DNA from: CAMDHY01 sp046156265
GTDB lineage: Bacteria > Pseudomonadota > Alphaproteobacteria > Rhizobiales > Segnochrobactraceae
Length of the DNA: 60,855 bases
Direction of reading: 5' to 3'
Assembly: GCF_046156265.1 (NCBI RefSeq)
Contig: NZ_JAWDIR010000008.1
Span: 1-60,855, forward strand
The number at the start of each line of letters is the position of its first letter. The first letter of the stretch is position 1. The position numbers and the translations under genes are program-made. Shown here in pieces: positions 8,368 through 16,489 of the stretch. The notes beneath the pieces are model-generated. The model was not told the origin of the DNA. It saw only the letters and a program-made list of their open reading frames with translations, and ran no database searches.

Positions 8368-9257
8368 GCCTCGGGCCCTCGCTGAGCCGGCTCGAAAGCG
8401 AGGCGATCGCCATCCTTCGTGATGGCGTCGCCGAGGCGCGCAACCCGGTGCTACTGTTCTCCGGCGGCAAGGACTCGACGGTGCTGGCGCACCTCGCCCT
8501 GCGCGCCTTCCATCCCTCGCGGCCGCCGCTGCCGCTGCTCCACGTCGATTCCACCTGGGAGTTCGCCGAGGTGCTGGCGTTCCGCGACGCCTTCGCCGGC
8601 CGCCACGGCTTCGAGCTCCGCGTCCACGCCAACGAGGAGGGGAGGCGAGCCGGCCTCAATCCAGTCGATCACGGCGACGTCTATACGACGACGATGCGCA
8701 CCGACGCCCTCAAGCAGGCGCTCGATGCCGGGGGATACGACGTCATCTTCGGCGGTGCGCGCCGCGACGAGGAGGCCTCGAGGGCCAAGGAGCGCATCGT
8801 CTCGGTGCGCAGCGCCGGCCACGGCTGGGACCCGCGCAACCAGCGCCCCGAGCTCTGGAGCGCCTACAACTGGCGCCTCGGTCCCGGCCAGTCGATCCGC
8901 GCCTACCCGATCTCCAACTGGACCGAGCAGGACCTGTGGGCCTACATCCTCGCCCGCGGCATCGAGCTCGTGCCCCTCTATTTCGCCGCCGAGCGCCGCG
9001 TCATCGAGTCCGACGGACGCTTCATTCCTGTCGAGGACGCGGAGCGGGTCGCCGCCTGGTTCGAGGGGCCGGTCGTGACGCGCAAGGTCCGCTTCCGCAC
9101 CCTCGGCTGCTGGCCCGTGACCGCCGCCGTCGCGTCCGAGGCGGACGATGTCTCAGCCGTCGCCGAGGAGACATTCTTCGCCTCGACGTCGGAGCGCCGC
9201 GGCCGCATCAGCGACGCCGGCTCGCTCGAGCGCCAGAAGCGGGAGGGATATTTCTGA
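8364..9257 (+). CDS. CysD-like sulfate adenylyltransferase small subunit / PP-loop protein
   Basis: Protein of 297 residues, almost the length of E. coli CysD (302). The PP-loop SGGKDST lies at residues 33-39, followed by the family features (FGGARRDEEASRAKER, YPISNWTEQDLW, and the C-terminal ending RRGRISD...QKREGYF). CysD normally works with the GTPase CysN to activate sulfate to adenosine phosphosulfate. No CysN or APS kinase gene lies in the window, and this gene starts inside the stop of dabA (ATGA). It may supply sulfate activation with a CysN encoded elsewhere, or may have been recruited to another adenylation tied to the carbon pump. The latter is speculation. Confidence 0.85.
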   Translation: MSLGPSLSRLESEAIAILRDGVAEARNPVLLFSGGKDSTVLAHLALRAFHPSRPPLPLLHVDSTWEFAEVLAFRDAFAGRHGFELRVHANEEGRRAGLNPVDHGDVYTTTMRTDALKQALDAGGYDVIFGGARRDEEASRAKERIVSVRSAGHGWDPRNQRPELWSAYNWRLGPGQSIRAYPISNWTEQDLWAYILARGIELVPLYFAAERRVIESDGRFIPVEDAERVAAWFEGPVVTRKVRFRTLGCWPVTAAVASEADDVSAVAEETFFASTSERRGRISDAGSLERQKREGYF

Positions 9258-9333
9258 CCGACCCCCTGCCGGCAGACTGACCCGCGCGCGGCGAGCGGGC
9301 CCGTGACGGGGCGAGGCGACCGATGCCCTGTCG

Positions 9334-10797
9334 TCAACGCAGGGATGGCGGGGGCGGGACGATGGTCGGGACAGCCTCGTGGCGGTAGATCTCCCACCCG
9401 AGATAGCGCCCGACGGCTTCCTCCACGACGGTGGCCCAGGAGCCGCGCACCATGGCGACGTGGTGCTCGAAGCCGTTGCGCGAGATGAAGCCGAGCAGCT
9501 CGCGAAGGCGTGGCACCTCCGTCACGGCGATCCCTCCGTCCATCCCGAAGGGGTCGTCGGTGAAGGCTCCCTCGCCCACATAGGTCTTGAGCTGGCCGCG
9601 GCGGTCGTCGGTCGACAGGCGGAAGTAGGTGAGGGGGCCCGGTTGCACTTTGCCCTTCACGGCCCCGAAGCATTTCTCCGGGCCGACGACCGTGCCGATG
9701 ACGCCGAGGTTGGAGATCTCGGGTTCCTCGCCGATGAAGCTCTTCGGAAAGTTGCCGCAGTGGGTGCACACGCACTTGTCGACGGCGTCGCCGTAATTGT
9801 TGTTCCAGTCGAGGAGCGCCGGCGGCGTGCCGGCGGCGAGCGCCAGCGCGTACATCGACAGGGCGCCGGCGACGTCGACCTCGCAGGCGCTCGGCTGCAG
9901 CTTCTCTCCCATCATCGACATCGACAGGCAGGTGGCGCAGCCGAAATTCTCCTGCATCGAGGTCCAGCACTGGATCGAGGAGGCGTCACACTCGTTGGCG
10001 GCCATCCAGCGATCGACGGCGACGCCGAAACAGGCCTGACGGACGATGTTTTCGCGCATGATCGTCGGTGGAATGCGGCCGTAGGCGAAGATCTCGTCGA
10101 GCCGTTCCTTCACCTGCGGGTCTTCGTCGCCGAGCCGCGTTGCATCGGCGATGATTTCCGAGAGATCGACGGTGACGACGGAGATGCCGCTCGCCTGCAG
10201 GAGCTTCTCGGAGAAGCGCATCGTCTGGAACGGGGCCGTGCGCGCGCCGATCGCCCCGATACGGGCGCGCCGGAGCCCGCGAACGGTCCTGCAGACGCGG
10301 ACGAAACGGTCGAGATCGTCGGCGAACTCCGCACTGTCGAGATCGCTCGTGTGCGACGTCGTGTCGGTGAAAGGGATGCCGTACTGGTAGAAGTTGCTAG
10401 TGACCGAGATCTTTCCGCAGAACGCGTCGCGGCGACCCTTGAGGTCGACCGCATCGATAGTGTCGTTGCAGGCTTGCAGCAGGATCGGCACCTTGAGATC
10501 GGCGAGGGCGATCGTCTCGACCACGGCGATCTCGTCGCCGAAGTTTGGCAATGAGACCACGAAGCCGTCGATCTCGTCGCGATGCGCTCTGAAGAACTGC
10601 GCGTACTTGTGGGCGTCCGCCCGCGTCTCCACGGCCCCGTTCGGTGTCGCGTCGGCCGGCAGGATTCGATAGCCGATCCCGAGGCGCTCGCACTGGGCGA
10701 TCAGATCGGCGCGCGCGGCCGGCGCGTAGGCGGCATTGAAGAACGCCCGGCTGGTGACGATCAGCCCGAGTGTGACGGTCCGGCTCATCGGCTTCAT
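9334..10797 (-). CDS. L-fucose/L-arabinose isomerase family protein
   Basis: Protein of 487 residues with the layout of the FucI/AraA-type sugar isomerase superfamily: an N-terminal Rossmann-like domain (LGLIVTSRAFFNAAYAP), a central domain (YGRIPPTIMRENIVRQACFG), then a cysteine-rich stretch (CDASSIQCW...CATCL and CVCTHCGNFP) and the conserved PGPLTYFRLSTDD towards the C-terminus. It should interconvert an aldose and a ketose with a metal ion in the cytoplasm. The ATG at 10797 has a near-perfect GGGAGGA site, so the in-frame start 30 bases further up is not needed. It is divergent from a DUF2291/RbsA/RbsC transport operon and probably processes the sugar that operon imports. The sugar is not determinable. 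Confidence 0.8.
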   Translation of the reverse strand: MKPMSRTVTLGLIVTSRAFFNAAYAPAARADLIAQCERLGIGYRILPADATPNGAVETRADAHKYAQFFRAHRDEIDGFVVSLPNFGDEIAVVETIALADLKVPILLQACNDTIDAVDLKGRRDAFCGKISVTSNFYQYGIPFTDTTSHTSDLDSAEFADDLDRFVRVCRTVRGLRRARIGAIGARTAPFQTMRFSEKLLQASGISVVTVDLSEIIADATRLGDEDPQVKERLDEIFAYGRIPPTIMRENIVRQACFGVAVDRWMAANECDASSIQCWTSMQENFGCATCLSMSMMGEKLQPSACEVDVAGALSMYALALAAGTPPALLDWNNNYGDAVDKCVCTHCGNFPKSFIGEEPEISNLGVIGTVVGPEKCFGAVKGKVQPGPLTYFRLSTDDRRGQLKTYVGEGAFTDDPFGMDGGIAVTEVPRLRELLGFISRNGFEHHVAMVRGSWATVVEEAVGRYLGWEIYRHEAVPTIVPPPPSLR

Positions 10798-10968
10798 GGT
10801 GTCCTCCCGAACATCCTTGGGAGGCAAGCGCCTCCTTGTTTTGAGGCAATCTAACCGACCGTGTCGAAGAGCGGCAATAGCGGAAAATCAGGAATTCTGC
10901 ATCTTGTCATGAATCCATGAATAGACTATTTTTCAATGAGTTAAGTCCGAAATTGACTGAATCATGCG

Positions 10969-10983
10969 TGCGTTGACAACGCA
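10969..10983. promoter_or_regulatory. 15-bp perfect palindrome, candidate operator
   Basis: TGCGTTG, A, CAACGCA: perfect 7-bp arms around a single base in the 262-bp AT-rich gap between the divergent isomerase gene and the DUF2291 operon. The position fits a site for the DeoR-family regulator encoded in the same operon. A short direct repeat (CATGAATC, CATGAATA) lies about 60 bases further towards the isomerase. Confidence 0.5.
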
Positions 10984-11059
10984 ATCGTCTTCGGGCACGA
11001 CTCAAAAACAATAAAAATCGCGATGATCCAAGAATGTCGCGATCGGGAGGGCCGAAGGA

Positions 11060-11695
11060 ATGCGTGTGCGACCCTGGGCGCCGGCGCTGCTCGTGGCAGC
11101 CCTGGCGCTACTCGCCGGCTGCAAGATCGTTCCCATTGCCGACCATGTCGCGGGCAACCAGAAGCCCGACATGGGGGCGCAAGCGGCAGTCCTCTGGGAG
11201 GGGCAGGGGCGCGCCTTCTTCTCCGAGGCGGCTCGGCCGCTTCCCGAGGTTCTCGCGGCCATCGACGGCGGGTTGTCGACGGCGGGCCCGCTCTACGGTC
11301 GGCGGCAGAATGCCGAGGGTGCGCCCTGGACCTTCGTTGTCAGCGGCGGCGGACAGATCGTGGAGAAGAACACGGCGTCGCGAGCGGGCACGATCACCCT
11401 CACGCTCGACGGCACATCGCCGCCCCGCGACATCGTCCTGCAGATCGGACCGGTCATTCGTGGCAACTCCGTGCGGGACAGCCTGCCGTTCGTCTCGTTC
11501 GAGGACTTCGAGAACCAGCTCGACTACGCGGAGATGGGCAAGGCCCTGAACGCCCTGGTGCTGGCCGCCATCGCAGACCCGGCCGCGACGGCCGTCGCCG
11601 GCGGAACGGCGAACTTCATCGGCGTCGTCAGTCTCACCTCGCCCTCCGACAAGATCCTCGTGACGCCGGTCGTTCTCGAGGTCGGGCCGTCATGA
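11060..11695 (+). CDS. DUF2291 family lipoprotein
   Basis: Protein of 211 residues with a lipoprotein signal peptide ending in LAGC (lipidated Cys21). DUF2291 proteins are periplasmic lipoproteins regularly found in operons with ribose-type ABC transporters; their exact role is not known. Here it is the first gene of such an operon and overlaps the ATPase gene by 4 bases (ATGA). The start ATG follows GGAGGGCCGAAGGA, giving two acceptable ribosome-binding sites. It may help the binding protein or permease at the membrane, which is an inference from conserved neighbourhood only. Confidence 0.8.
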   Translation: MRVRPWAPALLVAALALLAGCKIVPIADHVAGNQKPDMGAQAAVLWEGQGRAFFSEAARPLPEVLAAIDGGLSTAGPLYGRRQNAEGAPWTFVVSGGGQIVEKNTASRAGTITLTLDGTSPPRDIVLQIGPVIRGNSVRDSLPFVSFEDFENQLDYAEMGKALNALVLAAIADPAATAVAGGTANFIGVVSLTSPSDKILVTPVVLEVGPS

Positions 11696-13245
11696 GGCCG
11701 AGCGTGAGCGATCCCGATGTCGTCCTGCGGGCAGACGGCATCACCAAGCGCTTCCCGGGAACCGTGGCACTGCAGGACGTCGATTTCGTCGTCCATGCGG
11801 GATCGGTCAACGTTCTGATCGGCGAGAATGGTGCCGGCAAGTCGACCCTCATGAAGATCCTGGCGGGCGTCGAGCAACCGAGCTCGGGCACCATCACGAT
11901 GGGAGGTCGGCCTGTTGTCTTCACGTCGGTTCGGGATGCGGCGCGACAAGGGATCGGCATCGTCTTCCAGGAGCTCAATCTCTGTCCGAACCTGTCTGTG
12001 ACAGAGAACATCTTTCTCGGACGGGATATCACCGTCGCCGGCTTCCATGTCGATCGAGGCGCCCAGCGCCGCCGGGCGGGAGAACTGCTGGCGCGCCTGG
12101 AAGCGGACATCGATCCGGACACCCCGGTCGCGAACCTGATGATCGGCCAGCAGCAGATCGTCGAGATCGCCAAGGCACTCGCAGACGATGCCCGCGTCCT
12201 GATCATGGACGAGCCGACCTCCGCACTCTCCGCTTCCGAAGTCGAGGTCTTGTTCCGGGTGATCGGCGAACTGAAGCGAACCGGGGTCGCAGTCATCTAT
12301 ATCTCGCACCGGCTGGAGGAACTGGTGCGCATCGGCGACCACTTCACGGTGCTGCGTGACGGGCGTCTGCAGGCGACGACCACCAAGGCGCAGGTGTCGA
12401 TCGGCTGGATCATCCGCGAGATGCTCGGCTCCGACCATGTGGCGGAGCGGCGGCCGGCGGAACGACCGGCGGGGGAGGTGACACTCGCCGTCGATGGGCT
12501 CAGCGTTACCCGCCGAGGAGGCTCCCTTGCCGTCGACGACGTGTCGGTCGAGTTCCGGGCTGGCGAGATCACGGCCATCTACGGACTGCTTGGTGCCGGC
12601 CGCACGGAGCTCTTCGAAAGCCTCTACGGGCTGCGCGGTCATGCCGGCGGCCGTGTCCGTCTCGACGGAACCGAGATCGGTGAGTTGCCGGTCGCGGAGC
12701 GCCTGAAGCGCGGGATCGTTCTTGTGCCGGAGGATCGACAGCGCGACGGCCTGGTGCAGAACCTGTCCGTCGGGGGGAATCTGGGGCTGTCCAGCCTCGG
12801 ACGTTTCACGCGGCTCTTCACCATCGTGCGGTCGGTGGAGGCGCGGCTGCTCGGCGACGTCGCCCGCCGGCTCCACATCAAGACGGCCGGCATCGCCGCC
12901 CCGATCACCTCATTGTCCGGCGGCAATCAGCAGAAGGTCGTCATCGGCCGGTCACTCCTGACGCAACCGCGGGTCTTTCTCCTCGACGAACCGAGCCGCG
13001 GCATCGACATCGGCGCCAAGGCCGAAGTCTTCCGGACGATGCGTGAACTGGCAGACGCCGGCATGACGGTCGTCTTCACCACGTCGGACCTCAAGGAAAC
13101 CCACAGCGTCGCCGACCGCATCCTGGTGATGGCCTACGGGCGCATCACCGCGGATTTCCGGGCGGAGGCGGCGACGGACGAGGCGCTGGTCCGCGCATCG
13201 ACCGACAAGCGCGTTCCGCCGTCCGCCGTCGTCACCGCAGCGTGA
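11692..13245 (+). CDS. Sugar ABC transporter ATP-binding protein (RbsA family)
   Basis: Protein of 517 residues with two ABC domains in tandem, as in RbsA/XylG. The first has a normal Walker A (GENGAGKST) and Walker B (VLIMDEPTSAL) with the usual degenerate signature LMIGQQQ. The second has a degenerate Walker A (GLLGAGRTEL) and a normal signature LSGGNQQKV. This asymmetry is typical of the family. It energises the permease encoded just downstream. The start overlaps the DUF2291 stop by 4 bases. The operon probably imports a pentose or deoxyhexose, given the isomerase-like gene across the divergent promoter. Confidence 0.92.
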   Translation: MRPSVSDPDVVLRADGITKRFPGTVALQDVDFVVHAGSVNVLIGENGAGKSTLMKILAGVEQPSSGTITMGGRPVVFTSVRDAARQGIGIVFQELNLCPNLSVTENIFLGRDITVAGFHVDRGAQRRRAGELLARLEADIDPDTPVANLMIGQQQIVEIAKALADDARVLIMDEPTSALSASEVEVLFRVIGELKRTGVAVIYISHRLEELVRIGDHFTVLRDGRLQATTTKAQVSIGWIIREMLGSDHVAERRPAERPAGEVTLAVDGLSVTRRGGSLAVDDVSVEFRAGEITAIYGLLGAGRTELFESLYGLRGHAGGRVRLDGTEIGELPVAERLKRGIVLVPEDRQRDGLVQNLSVGGNLGLSSLGRFTRLFTIVRSVEARLLGDVARRLHIKTAGIAAPITSLSGGNQQKVVIGRSLLTQPRVFLLDEPSRGIDIGAKAEVFRTMRELADAGMTVVFTTSDLKETHSVADRILVMAYGRITADFRAEAATDEALVRASTDKRVPPSAVVTAA

Positions 13246-13256
13246 GGGAGCCCAAG

Positions 13257-14300
13257 ATGTCCGATACCGTCGCGAAGCCCCCCGCTGCCAGCAACGTTTC
13301 GGCGCTGCTGCTGATCCTCAAGTTGCGGACCTTCATCGCCCTGATCGCCGTGACGGTCTTCTTCGCGGTCATGGCTCCGAATTTCGTGTCGGTGGCGAAT
13401 GCCGTCATCATTTCCAAGCATGTGGCCATCAATGCGATCCTGGCGATCGGCATGACCTACGTCATCCTGACGGGGGGCATCGACCTGTCGGTCGGCTCGA
13501 TCGTCGGGCTGACGGGGATGGTGGCCGGCGGGCTCATCGCCCACGGCCTCTGGATCGAGCCGGTCGGCGTCATCATCTATTTCAACGTCTTCGAGGTCGT
13601 GCTGATCGCGCTCGCGGTTGGAACGGCGATCGGCGCCATCAACGGGTTGCTGATCACGAAGCTCGGTGTGGCGCCCTTCATCGCGACCCTCGGCACGCTG
13701 TACGTGGCGCGGGGAGCCGCGCTGCTGCTCTCGGGAGGCGCCACGTTCCCGAACCTGGTCGGCAAGCCGGAGCTCGGCAACCAGGGCTTCCCGGTCATCG
13801 GCTCGGGCACGCTGTTCGGCATTCCCTTTTCCGTCCTCATTCTCGTCGTGCTCGCCGTCATCGCCGCCTACATTGCCCAGCGCACGCCCTTCGGTCGGCG
13901 CGTCTATGCCGTCGGTGGCAACGAACGGGCGGCCGCACTGTCCGGTGTCCGGGTCGACCGGGTGAAGCTCGCCGTCTACATGATCTCCGGCTTCTGTGCC
14001 GCCGTGGTCGGGCTCATCGTCTCCTCCCAGCTCGTCGCCTCGCACCCGGCGAGTGGCGAGACGTTCGAGCTCAACGCCATCGCGGCGGCGGTGCTCGGCG
14101 GCACATCCCTGTCCGGCGGCTACGGACGGATCGGTGGAACCATCGTCGGCGCCTTCGTCATCGGCGTCCTCAGCGACGGCCTGGTGATGATGGGTGTTAG
14201 CGAATTCTGGCAGATGGTGATCAAGGGACTTGTCATCATCGCGGCCGTGGTTCTTGATCAGCTCCAGCGCAGACTCGCCGCACGCGACCGGCAAGGCTGA
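13257..14300 (+). CDS. Sugar ABC transporter permease (RbsC family)
   Basis: Membrane protein of 347 residues with 8-10 hydrophobic segments and RbsC hallmarks (LTGGIDLSVGSIVGLTG near the N-terminus, AVGGNERAAALSGVRVDRVK as the cytoplasmic coupling region, VLGGTSLSGGYGRIGGTIVG near the C-terminus). I start it at the ATG at 13257, which has GGGAG six bases upstream; a GTG at 13242 overlapping the ATPase stop is an alternative. It is the third gene of the DUF2291 operon. Confidence 0.9.
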   Translation: MSDTVAKPPAASNVSALLLILKLRTFIALIAVTVFFAVMAPNFVSVANAVIISKHVAINAILAIGMTYVILTGGIDLSVGSIVGLTGMVAGGLIAHGLWIEPVGVIIYFNVFEVVLIALAVGTAIGAINGLLITKLGVAPFIATLGTLYVARGAALLLSGGATFPNLVGKPELGNQGFPVIGSGTLFGIPFSVLILVVLAVIAAYIAQRTPFGRRVYAVGGNERAAALSGVRVDRVKLAVYMISGFCAAVVGLIVSSQLVASHPASGETFELNAIAAAVLGGTSLSGGYGRIGGTIVGAFVIGVLSDGLVMMGVSEFWQMVIKGLVIIAAVVLDQLQRRLAARDRQG

Positions 14301-14326
14301 CCGTCGTGAGGCGCGGCAGAGCGGGA

Positions 14327-15178
14327 ATGACCGACCAGCACCCAGGCAATCCGGCGCGCGGCGCAGCACGCACTCGCGCACGCCGCACCGCGACCGATCC
14401 CGCGCGGGCCAACCTGCTGGCCGAGCCGCGGCGCATGCGCATTCTCGAGTGGCTGCAGGAAGAGGGCAGCGCGCGCGTGCGGGACCTCTCCGTCGCCTTC
14501 GGTGTCTCCGAGGCGACGGTGCGCCAGGACCTCGAGCGGCTCGACGCCGATGGTTTCATTGTCCGTGAGCACGGTGGCGCCTACCTGAAGTCCGTGCCAC
14601 AGCAAGTTCAGTCGCTGTCGCTCCAGCACATCTCCAACATGGAGAAGAAGAAAAAGATCGGCCGCGCCGCTGCTGCGGAAGTCGAGAATGGCGCAACGAT
14701 CATTATCGACTCCGGTTCGACGACCACTGAATTTGCGAATTGCTTGACGGGTCACGAACATCTTAACATTATAACGAATGCCATCAATATCGCGTTGTTG
14801 CTCGGAGCATTGCCGTCGATGACGGTCCACATGCCGGGTGGACAGTTCAAGGCGCCGACGCTGTCGTTGACCGGAGAGAAGTCGGTCGACTTCTTCGACG
14901 GCATTTTTGCCGAGAAGCTGTTTCTGGCGACCGCATCGATCTCGTTCGATGCGGGTCTCACCTATCCCTCGCTCGCCGACCTGCATGTCAAGCGGGCGAT
15001 GATCAAGGCAGCGTCGAAGGTCTACCTCCTGGCCGATTCGACGAAGATCGGACGCACGTCCTTTTCAGCGCTCGGGCCTATTTCTGTCGTGCATTGCCTG
15101 ATTACCGACGATGGCATCCGATCGGATGACCGTAGCGAGTTCGAGCGCCGCGGCATCGAGGTGATTGTCGCGCGCTGA
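14327..15178 (+). CDS. DeoR/GlpR-family transcriptional regulator
   Basis: Protein of about 283 residues. The N-terminal helix-turn-helix has the DeoR pattern (RVRDLSVAFGVSEATVRQDL, then DGFIVREHGGAYL) and the C-terminal DeoRC sensor domain binds phosphorylated sugars (IDSGSTTTEFAN, LADSTKIGRTSFSALG). It lies between the permease and binding-protein genes of a sugar operon and likely represses them, probably through the palindrome at 10969-10983. The start is uncertain: ATG at 14327 has only a weak site; a GTG at 14306 adds 7 residues. The stretch 14640-14810 is visibly AT-richer than its neighbours, which may hint at separate ancestry. Confidence 0.88.
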   Translation: MTDQHPGNPARGAARTRARRTATDPARANLLAEPRRMRILEWLQEEGSARVRDLSVAFGVSEATVRQDLERLDADGFIVREHGGAYLKSVPQQVQSLSLQHISNMEKKKKIGRAAAAEVENGATIIIDSGSTTTEFANCLTGHEHLNIITNAINIALLLGALPSMTVHMPGGQFKAPTLSLTGEKSVDFFDGIFAEKLFLATASISFDAGLTYPSLADLHVKRAMIKAASKVYLLADSTKIGRTSFSALGPISVVHCLITDDGIRSDDRSEFERRGIEVIVAR

Positions 15179-15202
15179 AATCCTTTGGGATCGAGCCGGC
15201 CT

Positions 15203-15219
15203 GCGGAGGAGATCTCCGC
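15203..15219. other. Small hairpin after the DeoR gene
   Basis: GCGGAG, five bases, CTCCGC form a 6-bp stem 24 bases after the DeoR stop codon. There is no T-run, so it is a weak terminator or a transcript-stabilising hairpin at best. Confidence 0.3.
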
Positions 15220-15296
15220 GCGGCGCGCCGTGAACACGCGCCACCCAGAGCGAAACAGTGCCGCCGGATTCTTGGCATGTCGGAAGCAGAGCCGCA

Positions 15297-15323
15297 TTGA
15301 CGACTGCAGGACTGCGATATAAT
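15297..15323 (+). promoter_or_regulatory. Candidate sigma-70 promoter for the sugar-binding protein gene
   Basis: TTGACG and TATAAT hexamers, 15 bases apart, lie about 90 bases upstream of the binding-protein start codon in a locally AT-rich gap. The -10 box is perfect but the spacing is shorter than the usual 17, so this is tentative. A separate promoter would explain high expression of the binding protein relative to the membrane parts. Confidence 0.4.
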
Positions 15324-15412
15324 CCTCATATAACGAAAAAAATCCACACCAGACGAAAGAGCTGGTTGGCAACCGGGGTCGCCCCTCGGCGATCCCCCAG
15401 GGAGGGACGTTC

Positions 15413-16351
15413 ATGAAGCTCTCGACACTATTCGCAGCCGTCGCGCTCGGAGCCCTGACGATCTCGAGCATGGGCGTGCGCGCCGCCGAGCCACTGATCG
15501 TCATCATCACACCGAGCCACGACAATCCGTTCTTCGCTGCCGAAGCCAAAGGTGCCGAGGCGAGGGCGACAGAACTCGGGTACGCGACCAAGGTCTATTC
15601 TCACGACGATGACGCCAACAAGCAGAACGAGTTGATCGACGTCGCCATTGCCTCCAAGGCCGCAGCGATCGTGCTCGACAACGCCGGAGCGGACGCCTCC
15701 GTGGCCGCGGTGCAGAAGGCCAAGGACGCGGGGATCCCCTCGTTCCTCATCGATCGCGAGATCAACGCCAAGGGCGTCGCCGCCGTCCAGATCGTCTCCA
15801 ACAACTATCAGGGGGCGACGCTCGGCGCAGAAGCCTTCGTTGCGGCGCTGGGTGAAAAAGGGAACTACGTCGAGTTGCTCGGCAAGGAATCCGACACCAA
15901 CGCCGGCATCCGCTCCAAGGGTTACCATGACGTCATCGACCAGTATCCGGACATGAAGATGGTTGCTCAACAGAGCGCTAACTGGAGCCAGACGGAGGCC
16001 TACAGCAAGATGGAATCCATCCTGCAGGCCAATCCGGACATCCAGGGCGTCATCGCGGGCAACGACACCATGGCCATGGGGGCACTGGCAGCCCTGGAGG
16101 CCGCCGGCCGCAAGGATGTGAAGGTCGTCGGTTTCGACGGATCCAACGATGTCCGCGATGCCATTCTCGCCGGCAAGATCGTGGCTACGGTTCTCCAGCC
16201 GGCCTATCGCCAGGCGCAGTATGCAGTCGAGCTCGCCGACAAGTACATCAAGACGGGTTCGACGGGTGTCGATGAGAAGATCTCGATGGACTGCGTGCTG
16301 GTCGATGCTGCAAACGCCGCCAGCCTCGAAACCTTCCAGATGAAGAACTGA
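15413..16351 (+). CDS. Sugar ABC transporter periplasmic binding protein (RbsB family)
   Basis: Protein of 312 residues with a Sec signal peptide cut near residue 24 (after MGVRA) and the periplasmic-binding-protein-1 fold: PSHDNPFF at the start of the sugar pocket, DNAGAD, DRE, GNDTMAMGALAALEAAG and VVGFDGSNDV are all typical of RbsB. It delivers the sugar to the RbsA/RbsC-type components at 11692-14300. It has a GGGAGGG ribosome site. The gene is separated from the rest of the operon by the regulator and a 234-base gap with its own possible promoter. Confidence 0.9.
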   Translation: MKLSTLFAAVALGALTISSMGVRAAEPLIVIITPSHDNPFFAAEAKGAEARATELGYATKVYSHDDDANKQNELIDVAIASKAAAIVLDNAGADASVAAVQKAKDAGIPSFLIDREINAKGVAAVQIVSNNYQGATLGAEAFVAALGEKGNYVELLGKESDTNAGIRSKGYHDVIDQYPDMKMVAQQSANWSQTEAYSKMESILQANPDIQGVIAGNDTMAMGALAALEAAGRKDVKVVGFDGSNDVRDAILAGKIVATVLQPAYRQAQYAVELADKYIKTGSTGVDEKISMDCVLVDAANAASLETFQMKN

Positions 16352-16379
16352 GACATCAAGTCTTCGATCGGGGAGGACA

Positions 16380-16408
16380 CGCCGCCGACGCTCGCTGCGC
16401 CGGCGGCG
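16380..16408. terminator. GC-rich hairpin between convergent genes
   Basis: CGCCGCCG pairs with CGGCGGCG across a 13-base loop, 28 bases after the binding-protein stop and before the convergent Rieske gene. There is no T-run, so termination here is only plausible. Confidence 0.35.
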
Positions 16409-16489
16409 GCTGCCACTGCGGTGCCGCCCGCGCCGCTCCCGGCCGGACCCCGTCGAGGTGAATCGCCACCCGCCCGGCGGTCGGGTGCT

